Source: Septoria linicola (taxonomy: Eukaryota; Ascomycota; Dothideomycetes; Mycosphaerellales; Mycosphaerellaceae). From it: 64,000 bases of DNA. Shown here piece after piece: positions 44,401-53,443 of this stretch (the first letter of the stretch is position 1; each line of letters opens with the position of its first letter). The DNA lies in assembly GCA_024114885.1 (NCBI GenBank), contig CP099422.1, positions 2,170,001 to 2,234,000 of the forward strand, read 5' to 3'. The position numbers were made by a program, and so were the translations under genes. The notes under the pieces are model-generated. The model was not told the DNA's origin and searched no databases. It saw nothing but the letters and a program-made list of their open reading frames with translations.

Positions 44401-45125
44401 CATCGCCTGACACCCATTCGCCATACACATACTTCGGCTACAGCGAGAGTACTGGCACCTTCATGACCATTCAGCAGGAGTCCCCTCTGAACATGCGCGG
44501 CCCTGCTACCAACCTCTGGTCGCCGTTTGACAAGGATCCGACCAACCGCGCCATCAACGTCAAGTCTCCAATAGGTAAGAGAGCAAAGATCGTCGACATT
44601 GAGATGGGTCTCGTGAACAGCAAGTCCAAGCGATCTCACCGAGCCGCCATCGGAAGCCAGTACGAGCCACGAGACCTGCACCTCATCAAGACCAAGCGAA
44701 TGAGTGATGCTGAGCTTGCTGCTCGCTCTGCTGGCTGGACCATGGCACGGTCTCAGGCTGTAGGTAGCCCGATGGCTGGCGGTACTGACTGGTCCTCTTC
44801 TTCGACCTACCCCATGCTGCTCAAGCCGGAGACTGAGGTGGAGCGAACCAACCGCCGCGAGCAGAAGCGCATCTCCAAGCGCTTCGTCTACGGCTGCGCC
44901 GCCTTTCCGCCCCTCACCCTGCTCTTTGGTCTGGGCTTCTTTGACGAGAGCATCGCCAAACTCACCGATGGCAAGGTGAAGGAGGCTTGCGCAAAGGAGA
45001 AGCGCAACGCGCTGGTGGTGTTCCTGCCTCTCGGCATCATCTTCTGGGCCGTCCTCGTCCTGGCCATCTTCTTGATGGTCACCATCACCAAGGGCCGCGG
45101 CCAGGCCAACAGCTCGCCTTTTTAG
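41498..45125 (+). CDS. Large serine-rich protein with C-terminal TM segments
   Basis: Exons 41498-42365, 42418-42469, 42538-43011 and 43076-45125 join in frame to 1147 aa; all junctions have standard donors and acceptors. Most of the protein is predicted disordered (Ser, Pro, Asp, Glu). A helical element at about residues 300-340 (LILDPQTLETPAEIDGLLES) may be a short conserved motif. A coiled-coil patch lies at about residues 785-840 (MAIEARISLLESKIAEEQ, then LTELDRLRGLLP). Near the C-terminus, RREQKRISKRFVYGCAAFPP precedes a hydrophobic segment, then a loop, then the TM ALVVFLPLGIIFWAVLVLAIFLMVTI. KENIPPPDYD (about residue 645) is a KEN-box-like motif. The architecture suggests a large cytosolic scaffold tethered to a membrane. 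The family is not recognised. Confidence 0.72.
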
Positions 45126-45706
45126 GCGGGCTCCCAGGGGCCATATAGACGGACAGAGACTGTCGCGGCGCGCAATTGCGCAGAGAGGCGCCCTTCGGGG
45201 CGTCTGACATAGCAAAAATGAAAAGAAAAGCAAAAACTCCTCTCCCCGTTTCCTTGTGCATTTCGTTGAAATTCAAAACGTGTTTGGCTAACATTCAAAC
45301 GTCTCTCCGCGTCTCTATACCCGCCACGCCAGTGAAGGCGTGTCCAGAGCAGATTACAAGACGTTAATGTTTCAGAGGGAGGTTGTCAGTGGAACTCATG
45401 TACCTCTGATTCCTAGCATTGACTATGCCATCAAGTGCGGAATCAGGTCAGATTCCAGATACGAATTGTTCGGAGCGATATGTACTGCGACATGACACAG
45501 TTATCTCTGGAAATCGATGCGCTCTATGCCACCAAGAGGAACCTCGAAGCAGATTGCAGAAGTGGCATGTACACGAGTGAGAATCATCAATATATCTACG
45601 TTTCTCCGAAAACAGGCAACGTCCAAGCCATTGAGAGCGGAGACGCCGCGCAAAACTGTGTTAAGATAGCATGGAGATATCACAGTCCTCGAGCATCGGA
45701 GAATAT
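45126..45706. other. Convergent intergenic region
   Basis: 581 bp between two convergent genes (both 3' UTRs). No gene is seen. Confidence 0.55.
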
Positions 45707-47176
45707 CTAGCAAGAAGCCCCATCCGGTATACCCTCACACTCAGTGCTCTTCTCACCACCAGTAATATCAACACCAGACCAAGTCCAGCTGCTGCACGAA
45801 GCGCAGAGAATGTACACCTCAGTACCCTTATCAGACACAGTTCCTGTGACATCTTGGATAGTGATATCCGTGATCGGGACACCATCAGTAGGAGTTCCAG
45901 TCGGCGAGCCGTTCTCGTAATCCTGCTCGATGACAATGCCATACTTGGCGATGTTGTTCAGGGTAATGCCAGAGTAAGTGACGTTGTTGACAGAGCCCGT
46001 AGCGTCGTAGACAGTCTTGATGCGGACGCCGTTGTCGGAGTCGGAGATGGACGAGTCGGCGATGTAGATGTCTGCGACGTCGTTATCGTCGCGGCCACCA
46101 ACGCTGCCGATGGAGATGCCGTGGCCGCCCGAGCAGGTGGCGCCCGTGAAGGAGATGTCAGTGCCGGAGTTGACGGCGAGGCAGTCATCTTGGTTCTTGA
46201 CGTTGGCGCCGGAAATGTACACTCCTGTGGAAGAGCCGACGTCGAAAGCGTCGGTGTTGTGGCCGAGGGCTTTGCCATCAGAGCCTTCCTCGTCTCCGGC
46301 GGAGTTGTCGATGGTGACGTCCTTGATGTACAGGTTCTCGGCTCCGTTGACAGAGAAGCATTGAACTGGGTAGTTCTGGATGTTCAAGTTGGAGATGGTG
46401 GAGTCGATGAGCTTGTGTGCGTAGAAGAACTTTGGCTTGGTCTTTCCGCCGTTCGAGCCCTTGCCGTCCCACCATTTTGCTCCATTGCCGTCGATGACAT
46501 GGTCTGCGGCGCCAGTAATGGTGATGTCGCTACCAGAGAAGCTGATCAGAGGTCCCTGCCATTCCTTGTATTCGAAGGTGGTCGTTCCCTCAAAAGTGAC
46601 CTACATTGTGTTAGGCGTCGAATACGAACGAGATTATGATTGAGTGCTTACAGTAGTGCCATCGTTGAGTCCAGTCAGGTCGAGAGTCTCGCCTGCAGGA
46701 ACAGTAATATCCTTGAGGATAATGTTTCTAATGAAGTCGGTCAGTATGCAGTTCGTGCGGCAAAAGAGTGTGAGCAAGAGATGTAGCGTTACTCACGAGC
46801 AGGAAGTCTTGGAAGAGGCCGCAGCATCAGCATCAGTGAAGGTGCATCCCTCATCAGCAGTCCCCGTAGCAGTCGCAGTAGACTTAGCAGCAGCTACTGT
46901 GGCAGTAGAGTTGCTCGATGACTTCTCCACATTCTGAATTGGCACACTGCCGGTTCCAGTAGGAGCAGCAACGCTGGCGCTGGTTCCGGCAGTACCATAA
47001 GCCCCAGTGGCGACTGGGAAGATACCAGTAGCTGGCGAGCCCGAGAAAGATGGGAAGGAGTAAGGCTCTGGAGAGTGATCGCCGTGGTGGCGGTGGCCCT
47101 GCGCGAACCAAGGAGCTGCAGGGCGAGCGGCAGCGAGACCAGCTCCAAGCAAGAGGGAGGTAAATGTCTTTTGCAT
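45707..47176 (-). CDS. Secreted endopolygalacturonase (GH28)
   Basis: Exons 47176-46797, 46727-46652 and 46600-45707 give 449 aa. A signal peptide (MQKTFTSLLLGAGLAAARP) is followed by a Ser/Thr/Ala-rich linker to about residue 110, then the GH28 right-handed beta-helix. GH28 motifs are all present: GHNTDAFD (catalytic Asp), QDDCLAVNS (catalytic Asp pair), SGGHGISIGS (catalytic His) and RIKT (substrate-binding Lys), with GAKWWDG and YPVQCFS typical of fungal endo-acting members. It hydrolyses alpha-1,4-galacturonan in pectin and is secreted, which fits plant-associated growth. The linker before the domain is longer than in most endo-PGs and may be O-glycosylated. An in-frame ATG six codons upstream (47194) is an alternative start. 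Confidence 0.93.
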
Positions 47177-48010
47177 CTTGGAAAGAGGGACCACCAGGGT
47201 CTGTGAAAGGGTTCAATTGAAAGAGTGGCTTAGCACTGAGGCTGAAAAGTGAATGAATGTATGGATAGGGCTAGCCTTCCTGATCTCTTATGTTTGAAGA
47301 AGAGAGAGATTGATGCCTTGAGAGAGCTTGGGAGACTTGGCTGTATATATATTATGCGAGCCTGTGGACCTACCTTGATTGCTCGATATTGTGGTTCGGA
47401 GGGTTCCTGCGCTTGTGGCACTCTTCTTCGTGCGAGGCCAAGCGGACGTCTCGATCATAGTGTTGTTTGAACTAGATCGTTCGAGGTCCATGGTGTAGCG
47501 CGAAACAATCATGGATCGGAGCGGGGCGAACAACCGCGTTCTGTCTGGAACCAACAGCTGATTGATGGCACAAAACTGCCGACACCCAAGCATCACCAAG
47601 CTTTGTGTCGAGAACACATCTGTTGTGCAGTGCCGAAAGTGCCGTGGTATACATGAAACGGATGTGGGCCGAAGTGGCTTGTCCCGAACGTGGTGCCGAA
47701 TATCGCTTAGAGAAGCCCGTGGCAGCGTTTGAGGTTGTCTCGATAAGCCCGGGATGGGTCTTATAAGATGAGATATGCCCCTCGATAACTGATATGAAGG
47801 TCAGATCTGGCAGATCTCCTCTCGGTAGTGCAGCTACGCAAGAGCGTGCAAAGTGCTGCATCTGCACAACAGATCCCAATGGATGACTGTACGAGTTGCT
47901 ATCAAATGGCAACTGGCAAACCTGACAGAACGCGTGGCTTCATCAATATGCCACAGCAGGTGATCGCAAAATCCGACACGCGCGACTCGTACATGTGAGC
48001 TTGCTCATCA
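47177..48010. promoter_or_regulatory. Polygalacturonase promoter and SRAP 3' region
   Basis: 834 bp upstream of the polygalacturonase start. A TATATATATT run at about 47344-47352 lies some 170 bp before that start on the minus strand and is the best TATA candidate. No gene is seen. Confidence 0.45.
47344..47352 (-). promoter_or_regulatory. TATA box candidate for endopolygalacturonase
   Basis: An alternating TA run on the minus strand about 170 bp upstream of the start at 47176. Motif-based. Confidence 0.4.
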
Positions 48011-49354
48011 TCACTTGCCACCAAAGAAGTTTGTGATCTTTGCATTCGCGTTTTTATCCGGTGTCTTTGCGACAGTGTTGTTCGTTGTTGCACTCCTCGG
48101 CTTCCTTCCACCAGTCTTGCCCGGCGTGCTCTTCGCAGGCGATGGCGTGGGATGTTCGGTCTTGATAGCCTTTTTGACAGGACTCTCGGCAGCCCTAAGC
48201 AGAGACTCATCATCGACCTCTGATATCTCGCGCTTGATACCTCTCTCGACCTGCTCATCAGCTGCTCTGATCAGATCATTGTCGTCGAGACCCGCCGTAT
48301 CCTCGCTAATCTTCTGCGATAGATCATGTTCAGACTCTTGCTTGTGCTTGGGCAAAGGCGCATTGTCTTCTGTGCTCTCCACTTTCGCAGTGGTATCACG
48401 AGTTTCATCCTTATGCTTAGCAATCTCGGCCTGATCTAACGAACGTGCTGCTTCATTTTTCGCTGCTACGTCCTTTGCGGTCGCTCTCTGGTTTCCGAAG
48501 AAGTTCGCAATGTTGTTCTTGTTCTCGGCGCTGTTGACAGGAATGAGGAACTGAGGACTGTTATTCCCGACTTTGCCAACCGCCTTGTCAACAGGATAAC
48601 ATTCAAGCTCGCCTTGATATGGTTTCAAGATGGATTGCAAGTCTTTGTTCCAGCCGATGAGATTTGGATCAAGCCACATCTTCACCTCATCGCTACCTGC
48701 CTCGAGTATGACAGGCATGCGGTCATGCAGGAACTTAAGCTGTTTATTCGAGTCCGTGGTGATGATCGTATAGGTATAGAGCTTCTCCTCGCTTCCTTCA
48801 TATTGCACCATATCCCAGAGTCCCGCGAAACACATCAATTGTCCGTCCTTGCGCTTGGTAAAGTGCGGTATCTTCTCTTTGCCATCGTTCTTCTTGAGCC
48901 ATTCATAGAAACCTTCGGCAACCACTATGCAACGTTTTCGCTGCTTGATCGTGTTCCACATGCCACGATTCTCGATCAGACTGTCATCTCTGCAATTGAT
49001 CGTCTTCAATTGGCTGCCAAAATCTGGCTGTCGCTTCGTCCAGAACGGCACAAGACCCCATTTTGCCGCCTGCAATTTGTACTTGATGTCCTTGGTGGCG
49101 GCGGCATCTGCAGCATGAGACGTCTTTGACTTCTTTGGTGAAGGCTCGCCGCGATCTTCACTCGCATCATTGCCATCGTTGTTGCGGCCTGCTGTATCAG
49201 CTCGATAGATCAGGCCGTGATATCCTGGGGCAAAATTGTACGACTGTCTCACTTCATCATCTGCGGGCCCTTCATCATAGGTTGGCATGTTCTGGTCAGC
49301 GAGGATGTGCCGCACCTGACCAGGTCGGAAGTGTAGGGCATATCGACCACACAT
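48011..49354 (-). CDS. SRAP/HMCES-type abasic-site DNA-protein crosslinker
   Basis: A single exon encodes 447 aa. It begins MCGRYALHF; Cys2, which becomes the N-terminus after Met removal, is the crosslinking nucleophile of this family. The remaining active-site set is present: Asn and Arg in TINCRDDS, Glu in AEGFYEW and His in FLHDRMPV. HMCES and bacterial YedK shield abasic sites in single-stranded DNA at forks by covalent trapping. The C-terminal 170 residues are disordered, with acidic stretches and Ser/Thr. Two short repeats resemble PCNA-interacting peptides: NNIANFFG at about residue 285 and NAKITNFFGGK at the extreme C-terminus. Both have I-x-x-F-F but lack the leading Gln. Start at 49354 is required for Cys2. 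It is divergent from MGR3 with 172 bp between starts. Confidence 0.9.
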   Translation of the reverse strand: MCGRYALHFRPGQVRHILADQNMPTYDEGPADDEVRQSYNFAPGYHGLIYRADTAGRNNDGNDASEDRGEPSPKKSKTSHAADAAATKDIKYKLQAAKWGLVPFWTKRQPDFGSQLKTINCRDDSLIENRGMWNTIKQRKRCIVVAEGFYEWLKKNDGKEKIPHFTKRKDGQLMCFAGLWDMVQYEGSEEKLYTYTIITTDSNKQLKFLHDRMPVILEAGSDEVKMWLDPNLIGWNKDLQSILKPYQGELECYPVDKAVGKVGNNSPQFLIPVNSAENKNNIANFFGNQRATAKDVAAKNEAARSLDQAEIAKHKDETRDTTAKVESTEDNAPLPKHKQESEHDLSQKISEDTAGLDDNDLIRAADEQVERGIKREISEVDDESLLRAAESPVKKAIKTEHPTPSPAKSTPGKTGGRKPRSATTNNTVAKTPDKNANAKITNFFGGK

Positions 49355-49526
49355 TCTGATGACTGTCAGACTAATGATTACACGAAACTACCTTGCAGAA
49401 GTATCGAAGGAGACGCGATCGAATGCAGCTGCACGCGTTGTGTTGATGTCATCGCGAGCAGCTCTCGAGTCCCTGGAATTTTGTCCAGGTTGCCCGTCTA
49501 TTCACTTGCACCATCTCAACATCATC
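49355..49526. promoter_or_regulatory. Short bidirectional promoter (SRAP / MGR3)
   Basis: Only 172 bp separate the two divergent start codons, so the promoters must overlap. Expression of both may be linked. Confidence 0.6.
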
Positions 49527-50828
49527 ATGTCTGGACGACCGATACTGAGCCTGCCACTGCGGCAAGCCGCTAGACAGTTACCTGTCAGAGCTCGAAACAT
49601 CCACAATGTCTCCATGCGTTTGCCACCGCGACCACAGCAAGCTCTGCGCCGAGCACCACTGCAACAGTTCCAGCAGAGACGGCACGCCGGCTCTTTTATC
49701 GAGAATGCCAAAAATCTCACCAAGCAGAATCCTCTATCAATCGCCTTGGCAGTGGTCGTGATATTGGCTGGAGCAGGAAGCGTAGTTTATGCCAACTATG
49801 TCTACCAATCCTACATATTGGCAGCTTTTCACAAATATCCAGAGCCAGTAGCGAAGAAGCTGCGAAGGGCATTGTACTACACAAATGTGGATTTGCAGCC
49901 CAAAGAAGCGTTGAAGTACTACAAGCAGGCGCTGAAAGAGGCTGAGGAGATCCAAATGGATCCCTTCTCAGACGAGATCATTGGCGTCAAAATCCAGGTC
50001 GCAAAGCTGTTGGAAGACATTCAGCAATGGCCAAAGGCGATCGAGGTGTTGGAGCGCACAAGGGCGGATAATCTGGCTTGGCTGGAGCAATTTGGCTCGC
50101 TCGATCACAACAAGGAGCATCGCACGAACGTCCTGGCGAAGACGGTAGGCATCTCTGTCAAGCTCGGCGAGCTATATGGCCATCCTGCTGTCTATGATCG
50201 GGATGCCGCGCAGGAAAGGCTAGTATGGGCAGTAGAAGCAGTGCTCAAAGAACAACAGCGGAGGATAAACAACAAGGTCAAGGAGGAGGAAGAAGGAGCC
50301 TGGATGGGCAATGACCAGATCGGCGCCGCACTGGAGGCGCTGGCACACAGCTACGAAGCTAAGAGCCAGCATTACCTCGCTACTCCGCTATTCCTCCAAG
50401 CCCTCAGCCTGTATCCCGCGAAGGACTGCCACTCTGTCGTCTTAATGAACAATCTAGCCTCGAGCCTGGCACAGCAATCGCCCGCGGCGGCACGCGCAGC
50501 TCAGACCTATGCGACGAGCCAGAACATTTCCGCGCGACCAACAGGCCCGCCAGCATCGAGAGAGAGCATGATCGAGAATGCGAAGCAATGGGCACAGAAG
50601 GCCCTGGATGTGGCAGCCGGCATAGCAGCGCCAGAGAGGAACCAAGAATGCGACATTGGGTGTGCAGTCGCTACGCATAATTTGGGCGAGTTTGCAGAAA
50701 TGTCATCGGATATCAGCCTTGCGAGGAAGAAGTACCAAGAGGCAGTCAGCTTGTCACGAGCGATTGGCTTCGAAGAGGGTGTTGAGATGAGTTCTGCGCG
50801 CCTCAGAGAGCTCGCGAAAGCTGGATAA
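49527..50828 (+). CDS. MGR3-like i-AAA protease adaptor (TPR protein)
   Basis: A single exon encodes 433 aa from MSGRPILSLPLRQAA; the N-terminus is Arg-rich and lacks acidic residues, fitting a mitochondrial presequence. One TM helix follows (NPLSIALAVVVILAGAGSVVYAN, about 75-95), then a helical TPR-rich domain (EALKYYKQALKEAEE; IQVAKLLEDIQQWPKAIEVLERT; LEALAHSYEAKSQHYLATP; ATHNLGEFAEM). This arrangement matches yeast Mgr3, an inner-membrane adaptor that binds Mgr1 and feeds substrates to the Yme1 i-AAA protease in the intermembrane space. The frame stays open upstream to 49359, but the family start and presequence composition favour 49527. Confidence 0.87.
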   Translation: MSGRPILSLPLRQAARQLPVRARNIHNVSMRLPPRPQQALRRAPLQQFQQRRHAGSFIENAKNLTKQNPLSIALAVVVILAGAGSVVYANYVYQSYILAAFHKYPEPVAKKLRRALYYTNVDLQPKEALKYYKQALKEAEEIQMDPFSDEIIGVKIQVAKLLEDIQQWPKAIEVLERTRADNLAWLEQFGSLDHNKEHRTNVLAKTVGISVKLGELYGHPAVYDRDAAQERLVWAVEAVLKEQQRRINNKVKEEEEGAWMGNDQIGAALEALAHSYEAKSQHYLATPLFLQALSLYPAKDCHSVVLMNNLASSLAQQSPAAARAAQTYATSQNISARPTGPPASRESMIENAKQWAQKALDVAAGIAAPERNQECDIGCAVATHNLGEFAEMSSDISLARKKYQEAVSLSRAIGFEEGVEMSSARLRELAKAG

Positions 50829-53443
50829 GAGGAAGAAAAGTTGGATATCGCCAACTCAGTGATGAGAGGTGCATCAGACTGTACTTGCCATTTTTGGTCT
50901 GCCCGGCATAAGTGCAGATCGAGAGCGTGCATACGAGCTTCACATACCCACGCTCGGGTCAGCTGTGCGACGAGTTGGCATTTTCGCAGTCATTCGACAG
51001 CACAATGGCCGTTGGCAGGCGCAGCGGAAATGCCGCATCGTATCTCTCCAAAAACAAGCAGCCTACCGCAGACACGAAGTGGAGGTCTGTCAAAGCCTTG
51101 CGCACGAGCACTTGATGCAGAAGTGCACGCCAGCGGCCAATGACTTCCTCGAGCCGATATGCAACCGCTTCGCGCCTCATGCAGACGCAATCCTACGTGA
51201 CGCACGCTGCAGCTGCGGCCGTTTTCAAGCACACGAGCAGTCTCAAACGAATCGCATTCTGAAGGAATGAAAAGATGGTGTGATGAGCACACATTTCGTA
51301 AGTGTACGCTGCACTGCAGAGTCCTGCGCGCTCGCACCTAAGCGTGAACGGGTGCATGTGCAGATGTTAACGCCACAATGGCTCGGCATATTTGACCAAC
51401 ATCTGTGCCGTAACACCTCCGGCAGGGCAGACACCGCGTTTCCAGCCTTGTCCGAGGCAGAGGCCGGGACTTATCACTGATTCGGGCATCAGATGGACCC
51501 CTTCTTGGTCCATAGATATGGTATTGAGCAGATTGTGTGTACCTTTGAGACCGACCTTTCCTTCGGTTCCATACCTCGTGCCTGAGGATCGCGTGCTCGT
51601 GTGTACGTACGTAAATACTTGACAAGGCACTTTTAGAGCTTGTTCGTGATGTCGGGTTTGTAGTGGTTGCTCATGCCCCGGACTTGTGGTGGAGCAGTGT
51701 TGGCGTGCGTTGACTTCGCAAGGGAGCTCTGCTCCAGCTTCCGAAAGTACAGTAGCATTCTTGCTGGCCGACAGCGGAAGTCGATTCCTACACTGATTGT
51801 TGACGAGTCACGAATTTGTGCTTGTGTTTGTTCGCTGCTGTTAATGTTGCTCATTATTCTGCAATGCCTGATTGAGACTGACGGCCGCCACGTCAAGCAC
51901 ATGACTGTAGAGCCATGCAGGCGAAGAGCGCCTAGTAAAAGGAAAAGCATGCGCGTCGCTGCATGTCGAGTTGTTGATTCGTGTCGAGTGGACTGCGCTC
52001 GTGCAGCTTGATTGCAGATCTGCTAGGTTGTGGAGACCTCCAGCAGTGTTGGCCGTGACCACGACTCGCGCATTGCCCGATTATGTGGTTAGTGGCTGCA
52101 GACTTTCATGGATATCAGTATCCTGTCAACGCCCGACAGCAGTTGTAGAGCTACTGTTGCTCGCTATCTTTCCGTGTTAGTAAACATGAAATGGGCGTTG
52201 CATGGAAGAAGTGACATTCGCCGACCTGGTACAAGCACTAGAATGACCCACGCGCACGTGGTATGTCCCAGGATCATGAAATGCGCTACGATCACCGGAC
52301 TGGTGATGGGCAGGGCCACTGCATGTTTGCTCGGCTGTCATGCCTCTCTGCCCACTGGCAATGTGCTTGTTGTGTGTGCCGTGTAGACGACAGATACGCC
52401 ATTCTGCACATGTAGAGACATGAGAGCTGCCATGCTGCTGATGGACTACGCTTATGGTCATTTGAGGAGTAAGGTCCGAGCAAGTCAGGCGAGCGGCTGT
52501 CGTGGATCGGAAAGATGAAGTTGGCATGATCTGATAGAATTGGCGCGTGTAGTGCCGCCGGGGATGAGGCCGTCCGTAATAGCAACGAAGTTTCGAACAA
52601 TTTCCCGCCTTCTAGCTTTGGGGGCTCGTGTCGATCCGCGCTGCTTTCTCTTCTGCAACTGCCGCTTGAGACAGCAGAGACAGCGCGATCAGTACGGCAG
52701 TACGAACGCCTGAACATTCGCATCAGCATCGATGACCGTGCCGCATTCCAGATACGCCACAATGGCTCTAACATACTGTGCCTCTCTCGCTTCACCACGG
52801 GATCTAGCGTGTCTGGCGGTCTGCCGACATCCTTGTCTGCCGTCCACTCTGGAGGTTTGGCTGAGATCGTCTAGCAAGGTATGTGCTGTCCGGCTCCACT
52901 GACAGGTGCCGTGCAGAAAACTGTATCTTTTCTCAGACGGTGATTGGCGGCCAAAGCTGTCGCGAGCTGTCTTGGTTGGAAGTTAGCGACATTGGGGAAC
53001 ACTTCACGACATCCGTGCCTTCTCCCACATACAATCATTCTGCAAATAAGGCACTGGAAGAAGACGATCCTGCCAATCGGCGGAGACTGCCAGTCAAAGT
53101 ACCACATCATCGTGCACTACCCGTCCATGGCGGTTTCGACTTTTCGGTGCTTTCCCCGACCTGACCTACACCTCTGCATCCTTGTACGGGAGCAGCTCTA
53201 CTTGCAATAAGAGAACCAGACTGCTGGTAATCCGACGTTGCATGAGCTGCAAGATGTAGTCTATTGCGCTGCCCGCCCGGCTCACTGCACGAGAAATTCC
53301 CAACTCATCGCAAAACTTCTTGTTTGTACGTATAGGTCGCAAACTGCTATACCCGACATGAGATTGTGTATGTTGACTCTGCGTTGTGAATTGACAAGAC
53401 GCTGACACTCGACCTTAGAAACCTCGCCCTATCTATCCGGAAA
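50829..53443. other. Gene-poor stretch of 2.6 kb
   Basis: This is the longest stretch without a supported gene in the window. It holds many short frames (longest 168 codons at 52798-52292 on the minus strand) with no domain, signal peptide or coherent splicing, plus a CACGTG at about 52255. It may contain long UTRs or a non-coding transcript; nothing proves either. Confidence 0.45.

Noticed and set aside
52292..52798. 168-codon minus-strand open frame in the gene-poor stretch
   Set aside because: No recognisable motif and a mixed hydrophobic/basic content typical of chance frames.
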